Positions 8,990-17,113 of a DNA stretch of 64,000 bases are shown here, one piece after another (position 1 is the stretch's first letter; each line of letters starts with the position of its first letter). The stretch is taken from NCBI GenBank assembly GCA_947469885.1, contig CANIQT010000010.1, positions 1 through 64,000 on the forward strand. Reading direction: 5' to 3'. The notes beneath the pieces are model-generated. The model did not search any database and was not told where the DNA came from. It saw only the letters and a list, made by a program, of their open reading frames with translations. Origin of the DNA: Bacteroidota bacterium. GTDB lineage: Bacteria > Bacteroidota > Bacteroidia > 2-12-FULL-35-15. Made by a program: the position numbers and the translations under genes.

Positions 8990-10037
8990 AAATAGATTTA
9001 TTTTAATTTGTTTTGGATTAATGGTCCTGATGAATAACTTGTCTTCTCAAGTAACTTCTCCTTTCAATCATTTGGCTATTAAAGACTCGTTGAAAGATTA
9101 TTCTTTTGTTGTAAGTGGTCATTTTCATGGTGCTTCCACCAATGCTTCCACTTTTCCAGCTGCCACTTTGTTAGCAAATATTGATTCACTTAATGCTATT
9201 CAACCTTTGTTTTTGATGAGTTTGGGCGATATGTTTATTGATGTGAACGATACTTATATCAATCATTACAAAAATAATTTGTTCAATAAATTAAAAATAC
9301 CATTATTCAATGCCGTTGGAAACCATGATTTGACAGGCAATTTGTACGAAAACCTATACGGCAAAACTTTTTTTTGCTTTTCTCACCACTCAGAATTGTT
9401 TATTGTGCTTAATACAGAAGTGAATGATGGTAGCATAAAAAACGAACAACTAAAATTATTTTCAAATGCAATGGATACTGCTTTGGGTAGTGAAATAAAA
9501 AATGTTTTTATTTTCTCTCATCGTCCCATTTGGGCAGAAAGGATTAATAAATATAATAAGCTATTCAGCGATAACACACGAACAGCAATCGGGAGCAATA
9601 ATTTTACTGAGGACATAAAACCATTACTACAAAAAATTTCTAAAATCAAAAATGTGTTCTGGCTTTCGGGATCGATGGGTGGAATGGCACCTGCATCTTT
9701 TTTTTATGACAAAGAGGAAGAAACAAATGTAACGTTTATGCAGACTGCTATCCGTGATTTACCTAGAGATGCAATACTTCAAATAATCATAAATAATGGT
9801 GCTGTTTCAATGAAAGGTATATCACTAACAGGTCAACATTTGGAACCAATAGAAAATTACAATATTGATTACTGGAATAAAACAACTGCTCCCGAACAGT
9901 CTTTCAATTTTAGATTGCTTCCTTATTTAACCAAACAAATACTGATAAATTATGTGTTTTGGTTTGGTTTTTTCTTCTGCCTGATTTTAATCTTTAGCTT
10001 TACTTTTATCAGAAAAAGATGGAGAAGAAAAAAATAG
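8949..10037 (+). CDS. Membrane-anchored metallophosphoesterase-like protein
   Basis: Up to 362 residues. An N-terminal signal/anchor (about 17-33) is followed by a calcineurin-like fold with LGDMFID (93-94 GD), VGNHD (124-127) and FSHRP (His191). A C-terminal membrane helix (about 334-355) ends in RKRWRRKK. The usual first DxH motif is replaced by SGHFHG (56-61) and the last GHxH by SGSMGG (240-245), so the di-metal centre is incomplete or rearranged. Start is uncertain: ATG at 8949 or 8952, or GTG at 8973, which gives a more typical signal peptide. All overlap the upstream gene, indicating coupling. Between a CotH-like protein and a glycosyltransferase it could remove or transfer extracytoplasmic phosphate; that is inference. 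Confidence 0.7.
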   Translation: MMLKILLKVKRKNKNRFILICFGLMVLMNNLSSQVTSPFNHLAIKDSLKDYSFVVSGHFHGASTNASTFPAATLLANIDSLNAIQPLFLMSLGDMFIDVNDTYINHYKNNLFNKLKIPLFNAVGNHDLTGNLYENLYGKTFFCFSHHSELFIVLNTEVNDGSIKNEQLKLFSNAMDTALGSEIKNVFIFSHRPIWAERINKYNKLFSDNTRTAIGSNNFTEDIKPLLQKISKIKNVFWLSGSMGGMAPASFFYDKEEETNVTFMQTAIRDLPRDAILQIIINNGAVSMKGISLTGQHLEPIENYNIDYWNKTTAPEQSFNFRLLPYLTKQILINYVFWFGFFFCLILIFSFTFIRKRWRRKK

Positions 10038-11071
10038 TTTTTCTTTATACTGAGCCTGCAGGTTACTTTATTGCATGTTTAAATGAGTTGGTTACCAGAG
10101 AAATTATGGAGGTACATTTGGTCAGGTGGGCTGTAAATAAAGAAGCTCCCTTTCAATTCAAATTCCCTGATTCTGTTTTTTTGTACAACAGAAATTCCTA
10201 TAATTCTAATGAGTTAGAAGAATTAATACAAACAATTTCTCCTGATATTATTTGCTGTAGTGGCTGGATTGATAAGGAATACACCAAAATCTGCAAACTG
10301 TTCAGAAATAGAATTCCAGTAATAGTAATTATTGACAATCAATGGAAAGGGACATTGAAACAACGATTGGCTACTTTTTTAAGTCCGTTTACGGTTTTAA
10401 ATCACTACACACATGCTTTCATACCTGGTAGCTTACAGGCTGAGTTTGCTAAGCGATTGGGTTTTAAAAAAGAAAATATTTTGTCTGGATATTATACTGC
10501 TGATGTTGATTTGTTTCGGAAACAATATTTGCAAAACAAGGAAGCAAAGAAAAATAATTTCCCGAAAAGGTTTATTTTTACTGGTCGCTATTATGAGTTT
10601 AAAGGAATAAAAGATTTATGGCAGGCATTTACTGAATTGCAAAACGAGCAATCAAATGAATGGGAATTATGGTGCCTTGGTGTAGGTGACATTGAACCAA
10701 TTGTTCATCCGAAAATAAAGCATTTTGGTTTTGTGCAACCTGAGGAAATGGAAAAACACATTAGCCAAACTGGCGTATTTGTTTTGCCCAGCAGGTTCGA
10801 ACCTTGGGGAGTAGTCTTGCACGAGTTTGCTGCAGCAGGATTCCCTTTAGTGTGCAGCAACGAAACAGGAGCAAGAGTTGCTTTTGTGGAGGACGGAAAA
10901 AATGGATTTGTTTTTAATGCCGGAAATGTAATTGAATTGAAGCAGGTGTTAAAAAAAATTATGAAAATGAATGCTGAAGAACTTTTTAAGATGGGCGAAA
11001 TCAGTGCTAAAAAAGCATTGACAATAACTCCTAAGAAATGGACAGATACAATTTTAAGTGTGTTGAAATAA
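10019..11071 (+). CDS. GT4-family glycosyltransferase
   Basis: A 350-residue GT-B fold cytoplasmic enzyme. The C-terminal donor domain shows FTGRYYEFKGIKDL, LWCLGVGD and the EX7E motif FEPWGVVLHEFAAAG, characteristic of GT4 retaining glycosyltransferases. It probably adds a sugar from a nucleotide donor to a lipid-linked intermediate of the glycan made by this locus; donor and acceptor are not predictable. It overlaps the phosphoesterase gene by 19 bp and its stop directly abuts the TTG start of the deacetylase, so the genes are clearly co-transcribed. Confidence 0.82.
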   Translation: MEKKKIVFLYTEPAGYFIACLNELVTREIMEVHLVRWAVNKEAPFQFKFPDSVFLYNRNSYNSNELEELIQTISPDIICCSGWIDKEYTKICKLFRNRIPVIVIIDNQWKGTLKQRLATFLSPFTVLNHYTHAFIPGSLQAEFAKRLGFKKENILSGYYTADVDLFRKQYLQNKEAKKNNFPKRFIFTGRYYEFKGIKDLWQAFTELQNEQSNEWELWCLGVGDIEPIVHPKIKHFGFVQPEEMEKHISQTGVFVLPSRFEPWGVVLHEFAAAGFPLVCSNETGARVAFVEDGKNGFVFNAGNVIELKQVLKKIMKMNAEELFKMGEISAKKALTITPKKWTDTILSVLK

Positions 11072-11971
11072 TTGAAAGTGGAAAACTCAATCTCTATAAA
11101 ATATACAGATTCTTACAAAGAAGTAAAGGCACTACAACCTTTTGCCATTCGCTCTTTGCTTCGAAATATGGCATTATCGGGCTTATCATTAAAAAATGGA
11201 ATAGCAGGAATTGAAAAATATTTATTGAAGCCCAGAGTTCAGTTTTTATACATACATCACATATTTAAAGATGAATTGCAAAATTTCGAAAACCTACTTT
11301 CTACTTTAAGTAAACATCATACTTTTCTTTCTTACAGCGATGCTGTAAATAAAATTTTGACAGGAACCGTGGATAAGCCTTATATATCCATCAGTTCGGA
11401 TGATGGTTTTAAAAGCAACTTGCTTGCTATGGAAGCACTAAGGAAATACAATGCAAGTGCCTGTTTTTTTATCAATCCTGGTTTGATTGGTGAAACCGAT
11501 TTTAGTGTGATAAAAAAACATTGTAAAGAAAAATTAAATTTTCCTCCGGTTGAATTTTTATCTTGGAAAGACGTGGAAACTTTACAAAATGCAGGTCATG
11601 AAATTGGTTCACATACCATGAATCATATTGATATTGCTAAATCAACTCATACAGAAATAGACGAAGACATGCGTCAAACTTTTGAAATATTGAAAATTAA
11701 ATGTGGTGGTGTTGCTCATTTTGCTTTTCCTTACGGCAGATTTTTTAATTTTAATGAGATAGGTAGAAAAGCAGTATTCGATGCAGGTTTCACTTCCTGT
11801 GCTACTGCCGAAAGAGGTTGTCATATTAAGCAGGATACTGTTTTACTTCCTGAAAAATTTTGTATTCGAAGGGATCATGTGGTGTTGGATTGGAACATGA
11901 ATCATATTTTATATTTCATTGCCAACAATTCAAAAAAAGCAAATGTGTCAACTAATTTATTTCCTTATTAA
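11072..11971 (+). CDS. Polysaccharide deacetylase (NodB/CE4 family)
   Basis: 299 residues with a TTG start immediately after the previous stop (GTG two codons later is an alternative). NodB signatures are present: SISSDDGF with Asp110/Asp111, the metal motif SHTMNH (His181, His185), and FAFPYGRF. The family removes N- or O-acetyl groups from sugars using a divalent metal. No signal peptide is apparent, so it may act on cytoplasmic intermediates. It sits directly before a formyltransferase, which suggests that an N-acetyl is removed and the free amine then formylated. This coupling is inferred from gene order, not shown. Confidence 0.8.
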   Translation: MKVENSISIKYTDSYKEVKALQPFAIRSLLRNMALSGLSLKNGIAGIEKYLLKPRVQFLYIHHIFKDELQNFENLLSTLSKHHTFLSYSDAVNKILTGTVDKPYISISSDDGFKSNLLAMEALRKYNASACFFINPGLIGETDFSVIKKHCKEKLNFPPVEFLSWKDVETLQNAGHEIGSHTMNHIDIAKSTHTEIDEDMRQTFEILKIKCGGVAHFAFPYGRFFNFNEIGRKAVFDAGFTSCATAERGCHIKQDTVLLPEKFCIRRDHVVLDWNMNHILYFIANNSKKANVSTNLFPY

Positions 11972-11974
11972 GCA

Positions 11975-12763
11975 ATGAAAGTGGTTATCCTCACCAGCTC
12001 TATGAATGGTACACTTGCTCATCATTTGCCATTTTTATTGAAAAGTAAATCAATAGAAATAAAGATGGTGGTGGTGAGTGAAGGATTGGTTGCAAATAAA
12101 AACAAGCTATATAAAAAAAAGCTAAAAAAAATACTGAGCATCGGTGTTTTAGGTGCGATAAACGGAATACGGATGCGGAAATGGTTTGATGAAGATATTA
12201 AACAACATACCACCTTTATTGATTTGAAAGCAGTCTGTGTTGCTAATGGCATCTCTCTAAAATCAACTCCTTCGATTAATTGCAAAGAAACGGAAAACTG
12301 TTTTCGCGAAGCAAATGCTGATATTGGTTTGAGTTTGGGCAATGGATATATTGCAAAACGAATATTTTCTATTCCGTCATTTGGTATGTTGAACATTCAT
12401 CACGAAGTGCTGCCTGATTATCAGAATGCACAAAGCGTTATTTGGCAATTGTACAATGGCTCTACTACTACTGGTTTTACGATTCATAAAATTGATGAGC
12501 ATATTGATACCGGTGCAATTTTGTATCAAGAAAAAATTAATATTGAAATTAAAAACACGCTCGGAGAAACCGTTTCGGCTACTATTGCTAAATTGTATGA
12601 TGCTTCGGCAAAAGCATTAGTTAATGTACTTGAAAATTTTGCTCAATATAATTCTGTTGCAAAACTACAAGGTAATGGTGTTTCGTACACCACTCCTAGT
12701 ATATGGAAGTTTATAAAAATGAATAATCAATTCAAAAAAATAAAAAGGAACAACTCAAAATAG
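11975..12763 (+). CDS. Formyltransferase family protein (methionyl-tRNA/sugar formyltransferase-like)
   Basis: 262 residues, shorter than Fmt (about 315). The formyltransferase core is visible: LSLGNGYIAKRIF, MLNIHHEVLPDY with catalytic Asn140 and His142, and FTIHKIDEHIDTG with Asp178. These are the Asn-His-Asp residues used with N10-formyltetrahydrofolate. The N-terminal half is unlike housekeeping Fmt, and the setting among glycan genes favours a sugar N-formyltransferase. It starts 3 bp after the deacetylase. A small hairpin (12749-12770, AACAACTC/GAGTTGTT) straddles its end before asnB. Confidence 0.75.
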   Translation: MKVVILTSSMNGTLAHHLPFLLKSKSIEIKMVVVSEGLVANKNKLYKKKLKKILSIGVLGAINGIRMRKWFDEDIKQHTTFIDLKAVCVANGISLKSTPSINCKETENCFREANADIGLSLGNGYIAKRIFSIPSFGMLNIHHEVLPDYQNAQSVIWQLYNGSTTTGFTIHKIDEHIDTGAILYQEKINIEIKNTLGETVSATIAKLYDASAKALVNVLENFAQYNSVAKLQGNGVSYTTPSIWKFIKMNNQFKKIKRNNSK

Positions 12764-12780
12764 AGTTGTTGATTTAAGGC

Positions 12781-14697
12781 ATGTGTGGAATTAACGGTAT
12801 TCTTGGTTTAGCGGATAAAAGCATTGCTGCAAAAAAAATTGCAGCAATGAATTTTGCTTTGCGCCATCGCGGACCAAATGATGAAGGAACTTTTGTGGAT
12901 GATAAAATTGCATTGGGTCACCGAAGGCTTTCTATTATTGACCTTTCGGCTGCCGGACATCAACCCATGACCTCGTATGACGGGCGTTATCAAATTGTGT
13001 ATAATGGAGAGTTGTATAATTTCAAAGAGTTGAAATTTGAATTGCAGCGTGTGGTTTCAGGCTCAGGACAACAAGCTTATTTATTTCAAACCAATACCGA
13101 TACCGAAGTAATTATTGCATCTTATGTTAGATGGGGGGCTGATTGTGTGAACCACTTTAACGGTATGTTTGCTTTTGCAATTTGGGATACAGAAACTAAA
13201 GAATTATTTATTGCCAGAGACCGACTGGGCATAAAGCCTTTGTATTACTGCTATACCGAAGGTGTGTTTGCGTTCTCTTCCGAAATGCGTGCATTGCTTT
13301 CGAGCGAATTGCTGCCTAAAAAAATAGATAATAATAGCCTGATTGATTACCTCCGTTATCAAACAGTGCATGCACCCAACACAATTGTGAAAGGATTGAA
13401 GATGTTGATGCCCGGTCATTTTATTGAAATGAAAAATGGTGAACTCCGGATAAAAAATTACTGGAGTGTTTCCAAAAATAATTCGGAACTGGCAAAAGGA
13501 AAAACATATACTGAAGTTTGCAAAGATGTAAACGCACTGTTGACAAAGGCTGTGGAAAGGCGTTTGATTGCTGACGTTCCGTTTGGTGCTTTTCTTTCGG
13601 GTGGAATTGATTCGAGTGCCATTGTGGGGTTGATGAGTAAAGTATCAACCGAAAAAGTGAAAACATTTTCGGTGACATTTGACGAAAGTGAATTTTCGGA
13701 AGCAAAGTATGCTCAACTAATTGCTAAAAAATTTAATACCGACCATCACGAAATTGTTTTGAAACCCGCTGATTTTATAGAGCAATTGCCTTATGCATTA
13801 AAAGCAATGGACCACCCCAGCGGTGACGGACCAAATACGTACATTGTATCGAAAGCTACTAAAGAAGCTGGGATTACTATGGCTCTTTCTGGTTTGGGTG
13901 GTGACGAATTGTTTGCCGGGTATGATGTGTTTAAACGTGCATTGGAATTAAATAGAAAAAATTGGCTCAACGCGCTGCCTTTGTTTTTGCGTAGAGCAGG
14001 AGGGAACCTCTTATCATCAACCAATAAAACCATGGCTACCGAAAAAATTGCGGAGCTATTGAAACAAAACAAAATAAATTTTAATTCGTTCTATCCAATA
14101 TCACGGCAGGTGTTGATGGATAATCAAATTCTGCAGATAGTGAATAGCGAACAGCGAATAGCGAATAGGGGAGAGTTGCCTGCTAATAGAGTATCCGAAA
14201 TTATTAAAGAATTCCAAATTTCAGATTTCAAATTTCAAATTTCAGAAACTTCCTGTGCTGAAATTTCAACGTACATGCAAAACGTTTTGCTGGGCGATGC
14301 CGACCAAATGAGCATGGCGCATGCGCTGGAAGTGCGTGTGCCTTTTATTGATTATACGTTGGTGGAATATGTGATGGGAGTACCCGATAAATTTAAAAAT
14401 CCAACAACCCCTAAAAAATTACTGGTTGATAGTTTAGGCGATTTGTTGCCTCCCGAAATTGTGAACCGCCCTAAGATGGGTTTCACTTTCCCTTGGAAAC
14501 AATGGATGAAAAACGAATTGAAATCGTTTTGCGAAAGTAAAATTCATTCGCTTGCCCAGCGAAATTTGTTTAACGAGCAAGGTGTTTTAAAATTGTGGAA
14601 AGCTTTTCTTCAAGATAATCCCCGCGTTACTTGGTCGCGAATATGGCATTTGGTGGTGCTTGAAAACTGGTTGCAGGAGAATGGAGTAGAGGATTAG
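12781..14697 (+). CDS. asnB: Asparagine synthetase (glutamine-hydrolysing)-like amidotransferase
   Basis: 638 residues. Met-Cys2-Gly starts the class II glutaminase domain (MCGINGILG, LRHRGPND, LGHRRLSIIDLS, YNGELYN). The synthetase domain carries the PP-loop LSGGIDSS (from about 272), SGLGGDELFAGYD and ADQMSMAHALEVRVPF. Standalone copies make asparagine; copies in exopolysaccharide loci are thought to amidate sugar carboxylates, which fits here as the last gene of the locus. Residues about 454-494 are an insertion encoded by AT-rich simple repeats (NSEQRIANRG, then FQISDFKFQIS), absent from normal family members, between the C-terminal helices. Codon frame is kept. Function is probably retained because the insert sits in a loop, but this is untested. 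Confidence 0.83.
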   Translation: MCGINGILGLADKSIAAKKIAAMNFALRHRGPNDEGTFVDDKIALGHRRLSIIDLSAAGHQPMTSYDGRYQIVYNGELYNFKELKFELQRVVSGSGQQAYLFQTNTDTEVIIASYVRWGADCVNHFNGMFAFAIWDTETKELFIARDRLGIKPLYYCYTEGVFAFSSEMRALLSSELLPKKIDNNSLIDYLRYQTVHAPNTIVKGLKMLMPGHFIEMKNGELRIKNYWSVSKNNSELAKGKTYTEVCKDVNALLTKAVERRLIADVPFGAFLSGGIDSSAIVGLMSKVSTEKVKTFSVTFDESEFSEAKYAQLIAKKFNTDHHEIVLKPADFIEQLPYALKAMDHPSGDGPNTYIVSKATKEAGITMALSGLGGDELFAGYDVFKRALELNRKNWLNALPLFLRRAGGNLLSSTNKTMATEKIAELLKQNKINFNSFYPISRQVLMDNQILQIVNSEQRIANRGELPANRVSEIIKEFQISDFKFQISETSCAEISTYMQNVLLGDADQMSMAHALEVRVPFIDYTLVEYVMGVPDKFKNPTTPKKLLVDSLGDLLPPEIVNRPKMGFTFPWKQWMKNELKSFCESKIHSLAQRNLFNEQGVLKLWKAFLQDNPRVTWSRIWHLVVLENWLQENGVED

Positions 14698-14709
14698 TTC
14701 ATTGTTATT

Positions 14710-15333
14710 CTATTCCATCAGCTCTGCTTTCAATTCCACTTCCGGTTTTTTAAAATCGTCCACCTCGCTGCCCGATAGCCATTTTTCCTCGTTTTCGGGT
14801 GTAAGTATCACAGGCATTCTTTTTTTAGTATTGTGTATTTCACTCATTAGTTCGTTGGCTTGCGTGGTAACAATGGTATAGGTTTTCAAGATTTCTCCTG
14901 TTTGCTTATCCACCCATTCGCTCCATATACCAGCCATAGCAAAGGCTTCGTGGTTAGGCAAAGTAATGTGATATTTTTCTTTCTGTTTGCCTTTAGCATC
15001 CATCCATTTCCATTCGTAAAAACCATCCACCAGCACCAGACACCTTTTTTTTACTGCGTTTCGAAACGATGGCAATTCTTTTATGGTTTCTATTTTTGCG
15101 TTCAATAGGTTTTTTCTAAATGTTCTGTCTTTTGCCCATGCAGGCATCAATCCCCAACTTAACAACGAAATTACTTCGGGCTTATCATTCGTAATTACAG
15201 GGTTTTCGGGAAAAGCGAATCCAATATTATAAAGCGATAATTTTAGTTTTAATTTTAAATCGCGCTCTGCCATTCGTTTAAAACGCTTTTCCAAATCTTC
15301 TTGTGATTTTTGAATAGAGGTGGTATAGCACAT
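14710..15333 (-). CDS. SRAP-family protein (abasic-site processing; YedK/HMCES-like)
   Basis: 207 residues when started at ATG 15333. That start is chosen because the catalytic Cys must be residue 2 (MCYTT) and because a -7 promoter box lies just upstream, inside the longer reading frame. SRAP residues are all present: Cys2, Asn78 (LLNAKIET), Glu107 (VDGFYEW) and His167 (SEIHNTKKRMPVIL). The family crosslinks covalently to abasic sites in single-stranded DNA to shield them. The gene is monocistronic, convergent with asnB (12-bp gap) and divergent from the gene at 15661. Confidence 0.88.
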   Translation of the reverse strand: MCYTTSIQKSQEDLEKRFKRMAERDLKLKLKLSLYNIGFAFPENPVITNDKPEVISLLSWGLMPAWAKDRTFRKNLLNAKIETIKELPSFRNAVKKRCLVLVDGFYEWKWMDAKGKQKEKYHITLPNHEAFAMAGIWSEWVDKQTGEILKTYTIVTTQANELMSEIHNTKKRMPVILTPENEEKWLSGSEVDDFKKPEVELKAELME

Positions 15334-15356
15334 TGGTTTTATTTTTTTATTCGACA

Positions 15357-15364
15357 CAAAAATA
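15357..15364 (-). promoter_or_regulatory. Bacteroidetes -7 box for the SRAP gene
   Basis: On the minus strand this reads TATTTTTG, a perfect TAnnTTTG, 23 bp before the ATG at 15333. It supports the short start with Cys2 and argues against initiation at 15369. Confidence 0.5.
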
Positions 15365-15367
15365 AAC

Positions 15368-15443
15368 AAAAAAACTCCCGCCCTTTTTCAAGAGCGGGAG
15401 TTTTTTGGGGAGTTGTTGGTGAAAACACCAACAACGGCTTTAA
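15368..15443. repeat. 76-bp repeat, copy 1 (hairpin pair)
   Basis: Identical over 76 bp to 17009-17084. It contains two hairpins: a GC stem CTCCCGC/GCGGGAG extended by A6/T6 (15369-15406) and the perfect palindrome GTTGTTGGTG-AAAA-CACCAACAAC (15412-15435). A degenerate third copy of the second hairpin occurs at 36536-36563. Copies 1 and 2 bracket the 15661-16974 gene. Confidence 0.85.
15369..15406. terminator. Bidirectional intrinsic terminator-like hairpin (copy 1)
   Basis: A6-CTCCCGC, a 12-nt loop, then GCGGGAG-T6: a symmetric terminator form. At this site it lies upstream of both neighbouring genes, so it would terminate read-through or act as an attenuator rather than end either gene. 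Confidence 0.5.
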
Positions 15444-15660
15444 ATGGTAAATGGTATGCAAAAATTTTATCCCATAAGTGATAAAATAAATTTGAACGAA
15501 CGAAGAAAAAAAGTGAAACTAGATGAAATGAATATTTCTGAAACGGACGATACGGCTGAATATTAGTTCTAAGTTTAAAAATCAAAAGTTAGTTGCCTGT
15601 TTTGTTTTACATTATTTTTCTTATTATTGTTTTCTGAAATAATACATTTTTAAGAATAAC

Positions 15661-16974
15661 ATGAATAACAACCAAACCGATTTATGTAAAACAATTATCA
15701 GAAATGATATCGTTTTTGATATAATAAGAGTATCGGGTAATAGTGATACGCTTTCTATGAAGTATAGCAACTATTATTTGGCAGGAATATTTACCATTGA
15801 TTATATATTAAATTACTTCACAAACTGGAATGAGGTAAAAGCTATAGCAACAGATTATAAAGTAAGGCAACTAAAACATCTGCTGGATGAGGGCGCAGAG
15901 CCTGTTCATTCCATTGAAGGAATAAAAAAAAAAAGGAAAAAAAATTATTTTTATAATGGTTTGTTTTTAAGAAAACATATTGACAAAAGTTTTGGAACAT
16001 GGAAACCATTGCTATGGAGGAAGGATTATGATTATTCTGAATTTACGAAAACTCAGATATTAGCTGATATAAACAGGGTTTCGAAATTAATTGGTAGTAA
16101 GATGGTACTAAGGTATAAATATCTTGCTATTGGAAAATTTAATTTAAAAGAAATTGAATCCGCTTTTACCAGTTGGACAAAAGCAGAAAAATTAGCTGAC
16201 GTAAAAACTTTGGCAATACACATCTCTAAGGAAGATATTATTGCTGACCTGATTTCTGTTTCTACTAGAATCGGGACTAAATACATTATAATAGATGATT
16301 ATAAAAAACATGGAAAATATAGCTATTCCATAACATATTATAGATTTGGTTCGTGGAAAAATGCTGTGATTGCAGCGGGACTTGAATTTAAAGAGGTAAT
16401 TACCAAAAGCGATTTACTAAAAGATTTAAAAAAAGTGGCGGACTATCTGAAAGTAAAAAACTTAACTAAGAGTGATTATTTATTACACGGAAAATATAAA
16501 ATGTATCATTATAAATTGGCTTTTGGAACATGGAATAAAGCCCTGATATCAATGAAATTGAAACCAATTCACCCTACTCCTGAACACCTGTTATTAGCCG
16601 ATTTGAAAAGAGTTGCAAAGATGGTAAGCCCTCAACTATTAACTTCTAATAATTATACCAAACTGGGAAATTTCTGTCCCAGTACAATGGTGTATAGATT
16701 TGGAAGCTGGTCAAAAGCTATGAGCAAAGCGGAATTGGAAATGAACCAAATAAACACCAATCGGATGATGAACTCTACTGACGATGAACTATTGGATGAT
16801 TTAAAAAGTGTAGCTGCATTAGTAGGAATAAATAAATTCAGTTTGAGAATTTATTCAGAAAATGGAAAATTTTCTTTTACCCTATTTTACAAACGATTTG
16901 GAAGCTGGAATGCAGCAGTTTTAAAAGCAGGGCTCCCGGTTAAAAAAAGAGGAGGAATTAAATCGGGAGATTAA
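15661..16974 (+). CDS. Homing-endonuclease-associated repeat protein (no nuclease domain)
   Basis: 437 residues built almost wholly of about 70-residue repeats with the consensus LxxDLxxVA...G...Y...GKYS..tyyrRFGSWnkAl..AGL. Clear copies end at FTSWTKAEKLA, FGSWKNAVIAAGL, FGTWNKALISMKL, FGSWSKAMSKAEL and FGSWNAAVLKAGL, plus one or two worn N-terminal copies (FTNWNEVKAIA, FGTWKPLL). This matches the short 'homing endonuclease associated repeat', a presumed DNA-contacting helix module. No HNH, GIY-YIG or LAGLIDADG motif is visible. It is flanked on both sides by identical 76-bp repeats. It may be a DNA-binding regulator or a relic of a mobile nuclease; function is unproven. Confidence 0.7.
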   Translation: MNNNQTDLCKTIIRNDIVFDIIRVSGNSDTLSMKYSNYYLAGIFTIDYILNYFTNWNEVKAIATDYKVRQLKHLLDEGAEPVHSIEGIKKKRKKNYFYNGLFLRKHIDKSFGTWKPLLWRKDYDYSEFTKTQILADINRVSKLIGSKMVLRYKYLAIGKFNLKEIESAFTSWTKAEKLADVKTLAIHISKEDIIADLISVSTRIGTKYIIIDDYKKHGKYSYSITYYRFGSWKNAVIAAGLEFKEVITKSDLLKDLKKVADYLKVKNLTKSDYLLHGKYKMYHYKLAFGTWNKALISMKLKPIHPTPEHLLLADLKRVAKMVSPQLLTSNNYTKLGNFCPSTMVYRFGSWSKAMSKAELEMNQINTNRMMNSTDDELLDDLKSVAALVGINKFSLRIYSENGKFSFTLFYKRFGSWNAAVLKAGLPVKKRGGIKSGD

Positions 16975-17008
16975 TTCCTCCGAATTCGCTTTGCGCAAGT
17001 TTGGAGCA

Positions 17009-17084
17009 AAAAAAACTCCCGCCCTTTTTCAAGAGCGGGAGTTTTTTGGGGAGTTGTTGGTGAAAACACCAACAACGGCTTTAA
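17009..17084. repeat. 76-bp repeat, copy 2
   Basis: Perfect copy of 15368-15443 in the same orientation, 1641 bp away. It starts 34 bp after the stop of the repeat-protein gene and ends 29 bp before the stop of the leftward gene at 17114. Confidence 0.85.
17010..17047. terminator. Bidirectional intrinsic terminator between convergent genes
   Basis: A-run, CTCCCGC, loop, GCGGGAG, T6. It sits between the convergent stops at 16974 (plus) and 17114 (minus), an ideal place for a two-way terminator. Confidence 0.7.
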
Positions 17085-17113
17085 GTTTTTAATTCCTAAT
17101 TCTTAATTCCTAA

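Larger units (their letters stand above)
15334..15660. other. Divergent intergenic region with repeat copy 1
   Basis: The 327-bp gap holds the leftward promoter of the SRAP gene and the first 76-bp repeat (15368-15443). About 215 bp of AT-rich sequence then precede the rightward gene, and I see no coding region there. A reading frame of 65 codons on the minus strand has no recognisable features. Confidence 0.6.

Noticed and set aside
15388-15585. 65-codon minus-strand gene between the SRAP and repeat-protein genes
   Set aside because: Overlaps the 76-bp repeat and lacks start context or recognisable features.
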